DNA from: Streptomyces sp. NRRL S-350
Lineage (GTDB): Bacteria; Actinomycetota; Actinomycetes; Streptomycetales; Streptomycetaceae
Reading direction: 5' to 3'
DNA length: 64,000 nucleotides
NCBI RefSeq assembly: GCF_000719705.1
Contig: NZ_JOHO01000052.1
Location: forward strand, 9,397-73,396
The notes below the pieces were generated by a model. The model was not told the origin of the DNA and did no database searches. It was given only the letters and a program-made list of their open reading frames with translations. Below, one piece after another: positions 40,932 to 49,599 of the stretch (position 1 is its first letter; every line of letters begins with the position of its first letter). The position numbers and the translations under genes are program-made.

Positions 40932-40968
40932 GACCTCTCGCGCTCCGCGAGGGGTCTTTCTGCTTTTC
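40932..40968 (+). terminator. Attenuator-type intrinsic terminator
   Basis: GACCTCTCGC (40932-40941) pairs with GCGAGGGGTC (40947-40956, one G-U) around GCTCC, followed by TTTCTGCTTTT (40957-40967). An alternative hairpin, GGGAGG with CCTCCC near 40896-40913, lies just before. Two mutually adjacent hairpins between a leader ORF and a structural gene suggest transcription attenuation. Confidence 0.6.
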
Positions 40969-41006
40969 CGGCCCCGCCAGTCCCCTCCACAGACAGGACC
41001 GCCGCC

Positions 41007-41234
41007 ATGGAACACACCCGGCTCACCGTCACCCTGCACCCCACCGCCGGGACGCTCGCCCGCCTCGCCTCCACCCTCAACAACCACCGGGTCCTGGACC
41101 TCGCCTTCAGCGCCGGAGCGGCGGCCCCGGCCAGGGCCGTCGTGCGGGTTCCGCAGCCCGAGGCCGTCCGCGTCCAGCAGAAGCTGCGCCGACTGGTCGA
41201 CGTGATCGACGTGGCCCTGGAGCCGGCCGGGTGA
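41007..41234 (+). CDS. ACT-like small regulatory protein
   Basis: This 75-aa protein (MEHTRLTVTLHPTAGTLARL...) has the beta-alpha-beta-beta-alpha-beta pattern of ACT domains. It is similar in size to IlvM-type small subunits of acetolactate synthase ('GTLARLASTLNNHRVLDLAF' matches 'GVLARVAGLFSRRGFNI'-like patterns). It would bind an amino acid and regulate an enzyme elsewhere. The upstream leader ORF and terminator fit control by amino-acid supply. Confidence 0.6.
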   Translation: MEHTRLTVTLHPTAGTLARLASTLNNHRVLDLAFSAGAAAPARAVVRVPQPEAVRVQQKLRRLVDVIDVALEPAG

Positions 41235-41288
41235 CGACGGCGCGGACGACGGCGCGTCCGAGGTGCGGCGGGCGCTGGTTGCGCCGGG

Positions 41289-42782
41289 TCAGGCGGGGCG
41301 GCGGGCGCGGTCGGTGATGTTGCGGGCCATGGCGCCGAAGACCAGGCCGTGGAAGGGGGCGATCGCCCACCAGTAGGCGTGTCCGGCCAGGCCGTGCGGG
41401 TGGAACAGGGCGCGCTGGTGGTAGAGCGCGCCGCCGTCCCCGTCGGGGGTGACCCGCAGTTCGAGCCAGGCCAGTCCCGGCAGGCGCATCTCGGCCCGCA
41501 GGCGCAGCAGCCGGCCCGGCTCGATCTCCTCGACCCGCCAGAAGTCGAGGGCGTCGCCGACCCGCAGGCGGTGGCGGTCGCGGCGGCCGCGGCGCAGTCC
41601 GACGCCGCCGGCCAGCCGGTCGAGGGTGCCGCGCAGGGTCCAGGCGAAGGGGAGGGAGTACCAGCCGTTGTCGCCGCCGATGCCCTCGACCACGCGCCAC
41701 ACGGCCGCGGGTTCGGCGGCCACGCGTCGTTCGCGCAGGTCCTGGTAGAGGCTGCCGCCGGCCCAGTCGGGGTCGGTGGGCAGCGGGTCGCTGGGGGCGC
41801 CGGGCAGGGAGGCGGAGGACCAGCGGGTGGCGACCTCGGCGTCGCGGATGCGGCGCAGGGCGAGTTCGACGGCGCGGTCGAACCCGGTCGGGCCGCCGGG
41901 CGGGTCGGGGAGCCAGCGGGCGATGTCGTGCTCGTGGCAGACCACCTCGTGGCGCAGGGACTCCACCAGTGGGCGGGCGAGCGGGCCGGGGACGGGGGTG
42001 ACCAGGCCGACCCAGAGGCTGGACAGGGCCGGGGACAGGACGGGCACCGGCACGATCAGCCGCCGGGGCAGGCCGGCCACCGCGGCGTAGCGCTGCATCA
42101 TCAGGCGGTAGGTCAGCACGTCCGGTCCGCCGATGTCGAAGGCCCGGTCGGCCTCGGGCGGCAGGGACGCGGCGCCGACGAGGTAGCGGAGCACGTCGCG
42201 GACGGCGACGGGCTGGATGCGGGTGTCGACCCAGCGGGGGGTGACCATGGCGGGCAGGCGCTCGGTGAGGTAGCGGAGCATCTCGAAGGAGGCGGAGCCG
42301 GAGCCGATGATGACGGCGGCCCGCAGTTCGGCGACGGGCACGCCGGCGGTGCGCAGGACCCGGCCGACTTCGGCGCGCGAGCGCAGGTGCGGGGAGAGTT
42401 CGGCTTCGGGTACGCCGGCGGGCAGCAGTCCGCTGAGGTAGACGATCCGGGTCACCCCGGCCGCGGCGGCGGCCCGGGCGAAGGCGCGGGCGGCGCGCCG
42501 GTCGGTGTCCTCGAAGTCGGGGCCGGTGCCGAGCGAGTGGACGAGGTAGTAGGCGGTGTCGACGCCGTCGAAGGCGCCGTCCAGGCTCTCGGGCCGGGTG
42601 ACGTCGCCGGTGGCGGCCTCCACCTCGGCGCGCCACGGCTGGTCGCGCAGGCGCCCGGGGTCGCGGGCCAGGCAGCGCACCCGGTATCCGGCGGCCAGGA
42701 GTTCGGGCACCAGCCGTCCGCCGATGTAGCCGGTGGCTCCGGTGACCAGGCAGCGCCGTCCGGTGGGGGTTCGCTCGTCCAC
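41289..42782 (-). CDS. NAD(P)-binding SDR protein fused to DUF2867
   Basis: This 497-aa protein has an N-terminal atypical SDR/NmrA-like domain, 'CLVTGATGYIGGRLVPELLA' (residues 10-29), with 'YYLVHSLGTGPDFEDTDRRA' about residues 80-99. A C-terminal DUF2867 domain starts near residue 330 (FAWTLRGTLDRLAGGVGLRR). The two-domain form is common in actinomycetes, and the substrate is unknown. The lack of a YxxxK motif suggests a non-classical role. GGAAAGGAGCGGAAGGTGG-type sequence precedes ATG 42782. Confidence 0.85.
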   Translation of the reverse strand: MDERTPTGRRCLVTGATGYIGGRLVPELLAAGYRVRCLARDPGRLRDQPWRAEVEAATGDVTRPESLDGAFDGVDTAYYLVHSLGTGPDFEDTDRRAARAFARAAAAAGVTRIVYLSGLLPAGVPEAELSPHLRSRAEVGRVLRTAGVPVAELRAAVIIGSGSASFEMLRYLTERLPAMVTPRWVDTRIQPVAVRDVLRYLVGAASLPPEADRAFDIGGPDVLTYRLMMQRYAAVAGLPRRLIVPVPVLSPALSSLWVGLVTPVPGPLARPLVESLRHEVVCHEHDIARWLPDPPGGPTGFDRAVELALRRIRDAEVATRWSSASLPGAPSDPLPTDPDWAGGSLYQDLRERRVAAEPAAVWRVVEGIGGDNGWYSLPFAWTLRGTLDRLAGGVGLRRGRRDRHRLRVGDALDFWRVEEIEPGRLLRLRAEMRLPGLAWLELRVTPDGDGGALYHQRALFHPHGLAGHAYWWAIAPFHGLVFGAMARNITDRARRPA

Positions 42783-43055
42783 CTTCCGCTCCTTTCCTCG
42801 CGCGGGTCCGCCGCCCTGCCGCCCCGCGGCCTCGTCGTTCGAGGGCGGCGTCGTGGGCGGCGGGGGCGGGGGCGGTCCCGGCCGCGAGCCTACGGCGGGG
42901 CGGCCGGGCTCGCCGGGCGAGCGCGCGACGGGGTGGCCGGGCGTCCGCGGGCCCGGGCGTTTCGCGGGTCGGGCGTGGTGTCGCCGGCCGGGGCGGGGGC
43001 GGGCGGGCCCGCGCCCCGGCGCGGGGTGCCGGCCCGACCGCCGCGGGGGCGCAGG
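42783..43055. other. Intergenic region, nothing recognisable
   Basis: This 273-nt GC-rich stretch lies between the SDR-DUF2867 start and the TetR stop. No ORF with codon bias, hairpin or RNA is apparent. Confidence 0.4.
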
Positions 43056-43706
43056 TCAGGGGCGGCCCGGGGCGGACGCCGGGATCCGGGCCTCGATGCC
43101 GTCGCAGAGCAGCCGCACGCTCTGGACGAACTTCTCGTCCAGCGCGCGGGCCGAGGTCGACGCGGCGGCCACCGTCAGCGGGAAGCGTTCGTGGACTTCG
43201 GCGACGGCCCGCGGGGTGACGGGCACGGCGGGCGGATCGCCCTGCTCCTGCAGCACGAACCCGGTGACGTGGCTGAGCAGCGCGTCGGCGGCGACCGCGC
43301 ACGTGGCCTGTGGTACCCCGGCGTCCCCCAGGGTCCGCAGCAGCCGCTCCATCAACGACAGTGCCCCCGTGCTGAGGACCTTCGGGCTGTCGGCGAACAG
43401 GGCGGCGCCGCCCGGGTGTTGCCGGATGCTGTGCCGCAGGGTGACGGCCTGGGCCTCCAACCGGCGCTTCCAGTCGGCCTGTTGGGGCAGGGCCGCCAGC
43501 GCGGCCGTGCCCGCGTCGTAGGCCTGGCGGGCGAGCCGGTCGGCCATCAGCTGGAGCAGGGCGCCCTTGCTGGGCACGTGGTAGTAGAGGCTGCCGGCGC
43601 GCGCGCCGAGCCGCTCCGCGACCTTTCGCATGGAGAGTCCGTGATAGCCCGATTCGGCGAACACGCCCATGCCCGCGTCGATGATCCGGTCGGCGGTCAG
43701 CTTCAC
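43056..43706 (-). CDS. TetR/AcrR family regulator
   Basis: This 216-aa regulator begins at GTG 43706 (VKLTADRIIDAGMGVFAESG...). The HTH occupies residues 10-55 ('MRKVAERLGARAGSLYYHVP'), and the C-terminal domain resembles TetR_C. No ribosome binding site is seen, but a TACACT -10 box lies about 12 bases upstream, consistent with a leaderless mRNA. A palindrome overlaps the promoter. The divergent target is the rhomboid-like membrane gene. Confidence 0.88.
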   Translation of the reverse strand: MKLTADRIIDAGMGVFAESGYHGLSMRKVAERLGARAGSLYYHVPSKGALLQLMADRLARQAYDAGTAALAALPQQADWKRRLEAQAVTLRHSIRQHPGGAALFADSPKVLSTGALSLMERLLRTLGDAGVPQATCAVAADALLSHVTGFVLQEQGDPPAVPVTPRAVAEVHERFPLTVAAASTSARALDEKFVQSVRLLCDGIEARIPASAPGRP

Positions 43707-43726
43707 CGGGCGAGTGTACCGAGGCC

Positions 43727-43745
43727 TTTCAAACGATGTTTGAAA
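43727..43745. promoter_or_regulatory. Palindromic operator TTTCAAA-N5-TTTGAAA
   Basis: A perfect 7-bp inverted repeat with 5-bp spacer lies between the divergent TetR and membrane protein genes. It overlaps the TetR promoter and is the probable autoregulatory operator. Confidence 0.75.
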
Positions 43746-43808
43746 TCTGCTCACCACTACCGCTAGGGTCGCGGTCATCGCAGGTCAAACAGGGGGATGG
43801 GGGCGGCG

Positions 43809-44540
43809 ATGGACGCGATCGTGTTCAACGTGACCACGGCAGGTCTGATGGTGCTGATGTTCAAGGCCGGCATGGCCCTGATCGGGCCGGAGACCGTGAA
43901 CCGGCGCGGGCTGCCGTGGGCCGCGGCCGGGCTGGCCGTGATCGCGATCGGCGCCGTGGTGACGCAGCTGTGCTGGTCGGGGGCGATGGACGCCTTCGAC
44001 TCCGACCCCAGCAAGTCGGGCTGGTGGCGGGTGGTCACCTCGGTCTTCATGCAGAACGGCGGCCTCTTCGGAGGCGCGTGGAACATCGCCACCCTCGTGA
44101 TCGTCGCCGCGCTCGCGGAGTGGTTCTGGGGCGCCCCCTTGATGCTGGGCCTGTTCGCCGCGGGCATCCTGCTGCCGGAGCACATCGACTCCCTCTTCGG
44201 GGAGGCCGACCGCACCACCGTCGACCCGCGCAACTTCGCCGGGAGCTCGGGCGCCACCTACTTCCTCGCCGCGACCCTGGCCGCCGCCCTCCTGCTGCGC
44301 GGCGGCGACGCGAAGGAGCGGCTGCTCGCGCTGGCCGTGCCCGCCGCCGGCCTGGCCATGTGGTTCGCCCAGTCCAACGGGCACGGCCTGGTGTCGGTGT
44401 ACGGCTTCGTCCTCGGCGCCCTGGTCCGCCTCCTGGCCCGCCCGCTCGTGCGCCCCGACCGTCACCTGCAGGACCCGCCGCGGACGACCATGGCCTCGCT
44501 GACGGCCCTCGTCGGCCGTCGCCCCCGCCAGGCCGGCTAG
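43809..44540 (+). CDS. Rhomboid-like membrane protein
   Basis: This 243-aa protein has about six membrane segments. The pattern fits a divergent rhomboid: 'WWRVVTSVFMQNGGLFGGAWN' (loop 1 region), a Ser in 'NFAGSSGATYFLAATL' at the position of the GxSG nucleophile, and a late His in 'NGHGLVSVYGFVLGALV' like the rhomboid HxxGxxxG helix. It may be an intramembrane serine protease or an inactive relative. It starts at ATG 43809 (or 43797). It is controlled by the divergent TetR, an unusual pairing. Confidence 0.6.
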   Translation: MDAIVFNVTTAGLMVLMFKAGMALIGPETVNRRGLPWAAAGLAVIAIGAVVTQLCWSGAMDAFDSDPSKSGWWRVVTSVFMQNGGLFGGAWNIATLVIVAALAEWFWGAPLMLGLFAAGILLPEHIDSLFGEADRTTVDPRNFAGSSGATYFLAATLAAALLLRGGDAKERLLALAVPAAGLAMWFAQSNGHGLVSVYGFVLGALVRLLARPLVRPDRHLQDPPRTTMASLTALVGRRPRQAG

Positions 44541-44605
44541 GGCGGCCCGGCCGGACCGACCCGCCGGAACAGGACAGCACCGCCCCCGGGCCCGCGCCCG
44601 GAGCC

Positions 44606-44649
44606 GAGGCGGGCCGGCGCCCGTACGAATCCGGGCGCCGGCCCGCCTC
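44606..44649. terminator. Perfect 17-bp bidirectional terminator
   Basis: Bases 44606-44622 pair with 44633-44649 around a 10-nt loop, between the converging rhomboid-like and baeRF3 genes. Confidence 0.75.
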
Positions 44650-44714
44650 TTCGCCGTCCTCCGCCCTGCGCCGTCCTCCGCCCTGCGCCGTCCTTCGCCG
44701 TGCGCGCCGCCGGG

Positions 44715-45812
44715 TCAGTACCGCAACGAGGCAGCGATCCGCCCGCTGTCGGCGAGGGTGTCGTCGGGGACGAAGCTGACCTGGGCGCCGGTGCCCAGGG
44801 CCCGCTCGATCACCTCGTCGACGATGTCCTCGCGGGCCCCGGGCAGGCCGCTCTCGGCGGGGACGAGGTGCTCGCCGTCGTCGCGGACGGTGGTGCGGTA
44901 GTTCTCCTCGACCACGAGCCGGGCGATCCGGCCCTCGCCGGCGGCCCGCCAGATCTCGTCCAGGCCCGCGGCGAACGCCTGGCGGCCGTGCGCCTTGTCG
45001 AGCAGGGCGAGGGCCTCGGCGACCTCGCGCCCGGCGTGGGCGCGCACGGCGGGCTCCACCACCTGGCGGACGGTCTCGGCGTCGGCCTGGGCGAGGCCGC
45101 CGTGCGGGATCTGCGCGGTGGCCTGCTGGGCGATCGCGCCGACGGCGTCCAGCAGGGCGAGTGCGCCGGCCTCGCCGACCACGTACAGCGGGCGGGGGTC
45201 GGCGGCCAGCAGCTTGCCGATCCCGGCGTCGGCCTGGCGCAGGAAGGTCTTGGTCTCCTCGTCGCGGAAGGTGCTGGGCGTGTCGCCGATGCGCTCCTGC
45301 CGTTCGGGGTCGGGGTTGTCGTGGACGCGCACCAGCGGGAAGCCGTCGCCGGTCTCCTCGCTGACCCGCTCCGGGGTGCCGCCCCACAGCGTCACCCGGT
45401 CGGCGGCGATCGCGACCACCCAGTAGGGGCGTTCGGCGGCGTGCGCGGCGACCAGGTTGCGGGTGAGGAAGGTGTCGGACACGACCACCCGGGCCGGGGC
45501 GGAGCGCCCGAGCGACCACACCTGGTGCTCGCCGGGCGCGGCGAGGATCGCCAGGCCGTCCTCGGCGTGCACCAGGTCGACCTCGGCCAGGGCCCGGTCG
45601 AGCTGCTCCAGCACGGCGATCCGGTCGGCGCGGGAGACCCGGGGGTCGGCCTGGACCTTCTCCTTCGCCTCGGCCATCAGGTTGCGCAGCCGGACCGGGT
45701 CCTGCGCGTTGTCCGGCTCCCGGCGGTGCGTGGGCATCAGGATCGACACCGCCGGGTAGGGCCGGGGCCGGCGCAGCTCGGCGAGGACGGCGGGGCTGAG
45801 GGCGGGGTGCAT
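44715..45812 (-). CDS. baeRF3-domain protein (eRF1-like)
   Basis: This 365-aa protein matches the bacterial archaeo-eukaryotic release factor family 3. It has N-terminal 'YPAVSILMPTHRREPDNAQD', central 'EETKTFLRQADAGIGKLLAA' with 'RPLYVVGEAG', and a C-terminal eRF1 domain-3-like region (ARLVVEENYRTTVR...). Related eukaryotic proteins (eRF1, Dom34) act on the ribosomal A site. Bacterial members are thought to deal with stalled ribosomes or tRNA, but experimental data are few. ATG 45812 follows an AAGGG-type site. Confidence 0.8.
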   Translation of the reverse strand: MHPALSPAVLAELRRPRPYPAVSILMPTHRREPDNAQDPVRLRNLMAEAKEKVQADPRVSRADRIAVLEQLDRALAEVDLVHAEDGLAILAAPGEHQVWSLGRSAPARVVVSDTFLTRNLVAAHAAERPYWVVAIAADRVTLWGGTPERVSEETGDGFPLVRVHDNPDPERQERIGDTPSTFRDEETKTFLRQADAGIGKLLAADPRPLYVVGEAGALALLDAVGAIAQQATAQIPHGGLAQADAETVRQVVEPAVRAHAGREVAEALALLDKAHGRQAFAAGLDEIWRAAGEGRIARLVVEENYRTTVRDDGEHLVPAESGLPGAREDIVDEVIERALGTGAQVSFVPDDTLADSGRIAASLRY

Positions 45813-45968
45813 GGAGACCCTTTCCGAAGGCGGTTCGGCCTTCTGTGCGTGGACGCGCGAAGCCTGACGCTGCTCCCCCCGAACGCCCTCAATGTACCCA
45901 GCTGCGGCTTGTGCGGCGCGTGAGCGGCGGACCGGTCCCGGCGTCCCCGAAGGGTCTCGTGGGCGCGG

Positions 45969-46013
45969 CGTCCCGCCGGCGCGCGGCCCGGGCGGGCGGG
46001 CGCCGGCGGGACG
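45969..46013. terminator. 14-bp hairpin terminator
   Basis: Bases 45969-45982 pair perfectly with 46000-46013, just beyond the LPMO stop codon on the minus strand. Confidence 0.6.
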
Positions 46014-46023
46014 CGGCGGTGGG

Positions 46024-46614
46024 TCAGAACGCGACGTCGGTGCAGGAGTAGAAGGCGTTGCCGGTGTCGGCGATCTCCCAGACGGCGACGATCACCTGGT
46101 GGCCGGTGCGGCCGGTGGGCAGGGTCGCGGTGTGGGTGGTGGTCGCGGCGGGCCGGCGGCCGTCGTAGGGGACGGTAAGGAAGGGGGTCAGGTCCAGCGC
46201 GGCCCGGGTGATCGGCCGGGACGCGTCGTAGCCGGGCTTGGTGAGGTAGTACGTGAAGTTCGTGGTGGCGTGGCGGGCCTCGATGTGCCAGGTGAAGGTG
46301 AGCTGTTGACCGGCCGTCACCCGGGTGGTGGGCCAGGCGCCGCCGCGCGGGTCGTCCAGCGGGGCCCAGCGGGCGTCCCCGCCGGCGCAGATGGTGCCGT
46401 CGACCGGGCCGCGGGCGGGGAAGCCCTTGGGGCCCTCGACGCTCTGCGGTTCCCACTGGATGTCGCCGCAGTCCCACGGGACGGCGTCGGCGCCGCAGAG
46501 CGCGGAGCGGCTCGGCGGCTGGTCGACGTAGCCGTGGGACTGGGCCGGTAGGGCCGTGGCGAGCGGCAGGGCGATCGCGGCCGCGGCGGCCGCGAGGAGG
46601 TGGCGTGTGCGCAT
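46024..46614 (-). CDS. AA10 lytic polysaccharide monooxygenase
   Basis: This 196-aa secreted enzyme has a signal peptide (residues 1-25) that, when cleaved at QS-HGYV, leaves His26 as N-terminus. This is the copper-binding histidine of AA10 LPMOs. The second brace His is in 'EARHATTNFTYYLTK'. Four cysteines (SALCG, PWDCGD, TICAGG, YSCTD) fit two disulfides. There is no carbohydrate-binding module. It oxidatively cleaves chitin or cellulose. GGAGGAGCACC precedes ATG 46614. Confidence 0.9.
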   Translation of the reverse strand: MRTRHLLAAAAAAIALPLATALPAQSHGYVDQPPSRSALCGADAVPWDCGDIQWEPQSVEGPKGFPARGPVDGTICAGGDARWAPLDDPRGGAWPTTRVTAGQQLTFTWHIEARHATTNFTYYLTKPGYDASRPITRAALDLTPFLTVPYDGRRPAATTTHTATLPTGRTGHQVIVAVWEIADTGNAFYSCTDVAF

Positions 46615-46955
46615 GGTGCTCCTCCGTGGGGGTGGTGGAGTGTGCGCCCGGCGCGGGGCAGGCGTCCTGGACGTGCGCGTGGGGGTGCGCGGGGACGTGC
46701 GGGGCCGCCAGGGCATGGCATGCCCGCGCCAGACCGGTTGCCCGACACCGTAGGAGCCCGCCTCCCGCCCGTCAATGGTCTGAACCACTCCGCCGGCCCC
46801 CTCCGCCGACCCGCTCCGCGGAGCGCCGGGGGAACGCCCCCTCGAGGCGACCGGAAGCCTGGGGTGGTTGCGCAAGCGCTATACAGGCTCAAGCCGGTAT
46901 TTCACCCCATGGCTTATCCTGGTACGGCACACCCTTCGGGAAGGAGGCCGGGCCC

Positions 46956-47417
46956 ATGACCGCCACGGACCCCGCGCTCACCGCGCTCGCCAACGGCTGG
47001 GGCGCCCTGTCCCTCCTGCACAGCCGGATCGAGTCGCACATCGAGCGCGCCCTGCAGTCCCGCCACGGCCTGAGCGTGCGGGAGTACTCGCTGCTCGACG
47101 TGCTCAGCCGCCAGCACGACGGCGAGGGCGGCCACCTGCAGATGAAGCAGGTCGCCGACGCGGTCGTGCTCAGCCAGAGCGCCACGACCCGCCTGGTCAC
47201 CCGCCTGGAGGACCGCGGCCTGCTGCTGCGCTACCTGTGCCCGACCGACCGCCGCGGCATCTACACCAACGTCAGCGAGGCCGGTCTGAAGCTCCTGCGG
47301 GAGGCCCGGCCCACCAACGACGCCGCCCTGCGGGAGGCGCTCGACCAGGCCGCGGCGAACCCCGAGCTGGCCTCGCTGGTCCAGGCGGTCGAGGCCGTGG
47401 ACGCCGCCCGCCGCTGA
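46956..47417 (+). CDS. MarR family transcriptional regulator
   Basis: This 153-aa regulator (MTATDPALTALANGWGALSL...) has the HTH 'MKQVADAVVLSQSATTRLVT' and wing 'RYLCPTDRRGIYTNVSE'. AAGGAGG lies 8 bases upstream. It is 260 bases ahead of an MFS exporter on the same strand whose promoter carries a palindrome (47606-47621). That exporter is its probable target. Confidence 0.9.
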   Translation: MTATDPALTALANGWGALSLLHSRIESHIERALQSRHGLSVREYSLLDVLSRQHDGEGGHLQMKQVADAVVLSQSATTRLVTRLEDRGLLLRYLCPTDRRGIYTNVSEAGLKLLREARPTNDAALREALDQAAANPELASLVQAVEAVDAARR

Positions 47418-47605
47418 CCACCCCCGCCGCCCCGACCGGGCCCGACCCGTCCCCGCCGCCCCACGGCCCGGACGGGGTCGGGCCCGGCCGCGTTTCCGGG
47501 CCGGGCCGGCGCCCGCCCAGGAGCACGCCCGCGCCGCGCCCAGCCCCCGCCACACCCCCGCGCCGCGCCTCCGCGCCGCGCGCCAACCCGGCTGCGATTG
47601 CACTT

Positions 47606-47621
47606 ATTGCGCGTCTGCAAT
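47606..47621. promoter_or_regulatory. Palindrome ATTGC-N6-GCAAT in MFS promoter
   Basis: ATTGC (47606-47610) and GCAAT (47617-47621) form a perfect inverted repeat within an AT-rich patch 57 bases upstream of the MFS start. Extra TTATTG and AAGCAATT half sites lie nearby. It is a plausible site for the adjacent MarR regulator. Confidence 0.55.
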
Positions 47622-47677
47622 TATTGTCGAAGCACGCTAGACGCTCACTCAAGCAATTACGGAAGGGTCGGGCCCCC

Positions 47678-48865
47678 ATGCCTCTCGCTCTCCTCGCCCT
47701 GGCCATCGGCGCATTCGGGATCGGGACCACCGAGTTCGTGGTCATGGGCCTGCTGCCCCGGATCGCCGACGACTACGGCGTCTCCATCCCCGACGCGGGC
47801 CTGCTGGTCACCGGCTACGCCCTCGGCGTCGTCATCGGCGCGCCGCTGATGACCGCCCTGGGCACCAGGGTCAGCCGCAAGACCATGCTGATGCTGCTGA
47901 TGGCCCTGTTCGTGGCCGGCAACCTGCTCTCCGCGTTCGCCCCGAACTTCCCGCTGATGCTGGCCGGCCGCCTGGTGACCTCGCTGGCCCACGGGGCCTT
48001 CTTCGGCATCGGGTCCGTGGTCGCCGCCGACCTGGTCGCCCCCGAGAGGAAGGCCGGCGCCATCGCCACCATGTTCACCGGGCTCACCGTCGCCAACATC
48101 GTCGGCGTGCCGCTGGGCACCTTCATCGGCCAGGCCGTCGGCTGGCGCACCACCTTCGGCGTCGTCGCCGCGCTCGGCGTGGTCGGCCTGCTCGGCATCG
48201 CCAGGCTGGTGCCCGCCCTGCCGCGCCCCGAGGGCGCCCACCTGCGCCGCGAACTGACCGCCTTCCGCAACCCGCAGGTGCTGCTCGCGATGGCGATGAC
48301 CGTGCTCGGCTTCGGCGGCGTCTTCGCCGCGATCACCTACATCGCGCCGATGATGACCCGGGTCGCCGGCTACTCCGACGGCGCCGTCACCTGGCTGCTG
48401 GTGCTGTTCGGCGTCGGCATGTTCCTCGGCAACCTGCTCGGCGGCCGGTTCGCCGACCGCAAGCTGATGCCGCTGCTCTACACCACCCTCGGCGGGCTGG
48501 CCGTCGTGCTGGCGCTGTTCACCCTGACCGCGCACGACAAGGTCCTCGCCGCCGCCACCATCCTGCTGGTCGGCGCCCTCGGCTTCGCCACCGTCCCCCC
48601 GCTGCAGAAGCGGGTGCTGGACCAGGCCCACGGCGCCCCCACCCTGGCCTCGGCCGTCAACATCGGGGCGTTCAACCTCGGCAACGCGCTGGCCGCCTGG
48701 CTCGGCGGGATCGTCATCGCCGGCGGCCTCGGCTACACCGCCCCGAACTGGGTCGGCGCCGCCCTGGCCGCCTCCGCCCTCGTCCTCGCCCTGTGGTCCG
48801 CCGCCCTGGAGCGCCGCGCCCCCGAGCGCGAGACCGCCGCCCCCTCCCCCGTCCCGGTCCACTGA
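47678..48865 (+). CDS. MFS drug exporter (AraJ/DHA1 type)
   Basis: This 395-aa transporter has 12 predicted membrane helices. Typical DHA1 features are 'GIGTTEFVVMGLLPRIADDY' in helix 1 and 'GRLVTSLAHGAFFGIGSVVA' in helix 4 and its loop. It likely exports drugs, arabinose-like sugars or heme-related compounds by proton antiport. The start ATG 47678 follows GGAAGGG. It is co-transcribed with a GlcG-type protein 34 bases downstream. Confidence 0.9.
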   Translation: MPLALLALAIGAFGIGTTEFVVMGLLPRIADDYGVSIPDAGLLVTGYALGVVIGAPLMTALGTRVSRKTMLMLLMALFVAGNLLSAFAPNFPLMLAGRLVTSLAHGAFFGIGSVVAADLVAPERKAGAIATMFTGLTVANIVGVPLGTFIGQAVGWRTTFGVVAALGVVGLLGIARLVPALPRPEGAHLRRELTAFRNPQVLLAMAMTVLGFGGVFAAITYIAPMMTRVAGYSDGAVTWLLVLFGVGMFLGNLLGGRFADRKLMPLLYTTLGGLAVVLALFTLTAHDKVLAAATILLVGALGFATVPPLQKRVLDQAHGAPTLASAVNIGAFNLGNALAAWLGGIVIAGGLGYTAPNWVGAALAASALVLALWSAALERRAPERETAAPSPVPVH

Positions 48866-48899
48866 CCGCCCCCACCCCCCACTCCGGAGGAACACCGCC

Positions 48900-49373
48900 A
48901 TGAGCACCACCAGCACCACCACCAACACCACCACCGGCACCGGCACCGGCACCGGCGCCGGCACCACCGTCACCCCGCTGACCAGCGCCGACGCCGAGAC
49001 CCTCGTCCGCGCCGCCCGCGCCGCCGCCGAGGCCGCCGGGGTCGCGGTCAGCGTCACCGTCCTGGACGCCGGCGGCCACCTGCTCGCCTTCCGCCGCGAC
49101 GACCGCGCCGTGCTGATCTCCGGCGAGACCAGCACCCGCAAGGCCTACACCGCCCTGCAGCTGGACGCCCCGACCGCCGACCTGGTCGACCTGGTCAAGC
49201 CGGACGGCCCGTTCCACTCCCTGCCCACCGCGCTGGACCGCCCCCTACTGTTCATCGCCGGCGGCGTCCCCGTCCACCGCGACGGCCGCCTGATCGGCGC
49301 CCTGGGCATCGGCGGCGGCGCCCCCGGGCAGGACCACGCCTTCGCCGTCGCCGCGCTGGCGGAACTGCGCTGA
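48900..49373 (+). CDS. GlcG/HbpS-like heme-binding family protein
   Basis: This 157-aa protein has a Thr/Gly repeat leader (residues 2-22, not a signal peptide) and then a DUF336/GlcG domain: 'AAGVAVSVTVLDAGGHLLAF' and 'GGVPVHRDGRLIGALGIGGG' near the C-terminus. HbpS of Streptomyces binds heme and senses redox stress; this one lacks an export signal. CCGGAGG lies upstream. It is in an operon with the MFS gene. Confidence 0.85.
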   Translation: MSTTSTTTNTTTGTGTGTGAGTTVTPLTSADAETLVRAARAAAEAAGVAVSVTVLDAGGHLLAFRRDDRAVLISGETSTRKAYTALQLDAPTADLVDLVKPDGPFHSLPTALDRPLLFIAGGVPVHRDGRLIGALGIGGGAPGQDHAFAVAALAELR

Positions 49374-49599
49374 GGGGCTGCCGCGCCCGTACCGGACGTC
49401 CTCGTCGCCCCGCTCGGCCGCGCGCCCCGCGTGCACGGTCCTGACGGGGCGGCGGGTCTCCCCCCGCCCCGCCGCGGCCCCGGGCGCCGTGCCGCAGCCG
49501 TAGGGGCGACTACCCGCCGGTACCCGTGGACGGTCCGGCCCCGCCGGGAACACTGCGCCGATCCGGCGCACCACCGCGCAGCAGCCCCGGGAGCCTCCC

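Noticed and set aside
41349..43766. 805-aa plus-strand ORF
   Set aside because: It is opposite the SDR-DUF2867 and TetR genes, low-complexity, with no ribosome binding site or homologous pattern.
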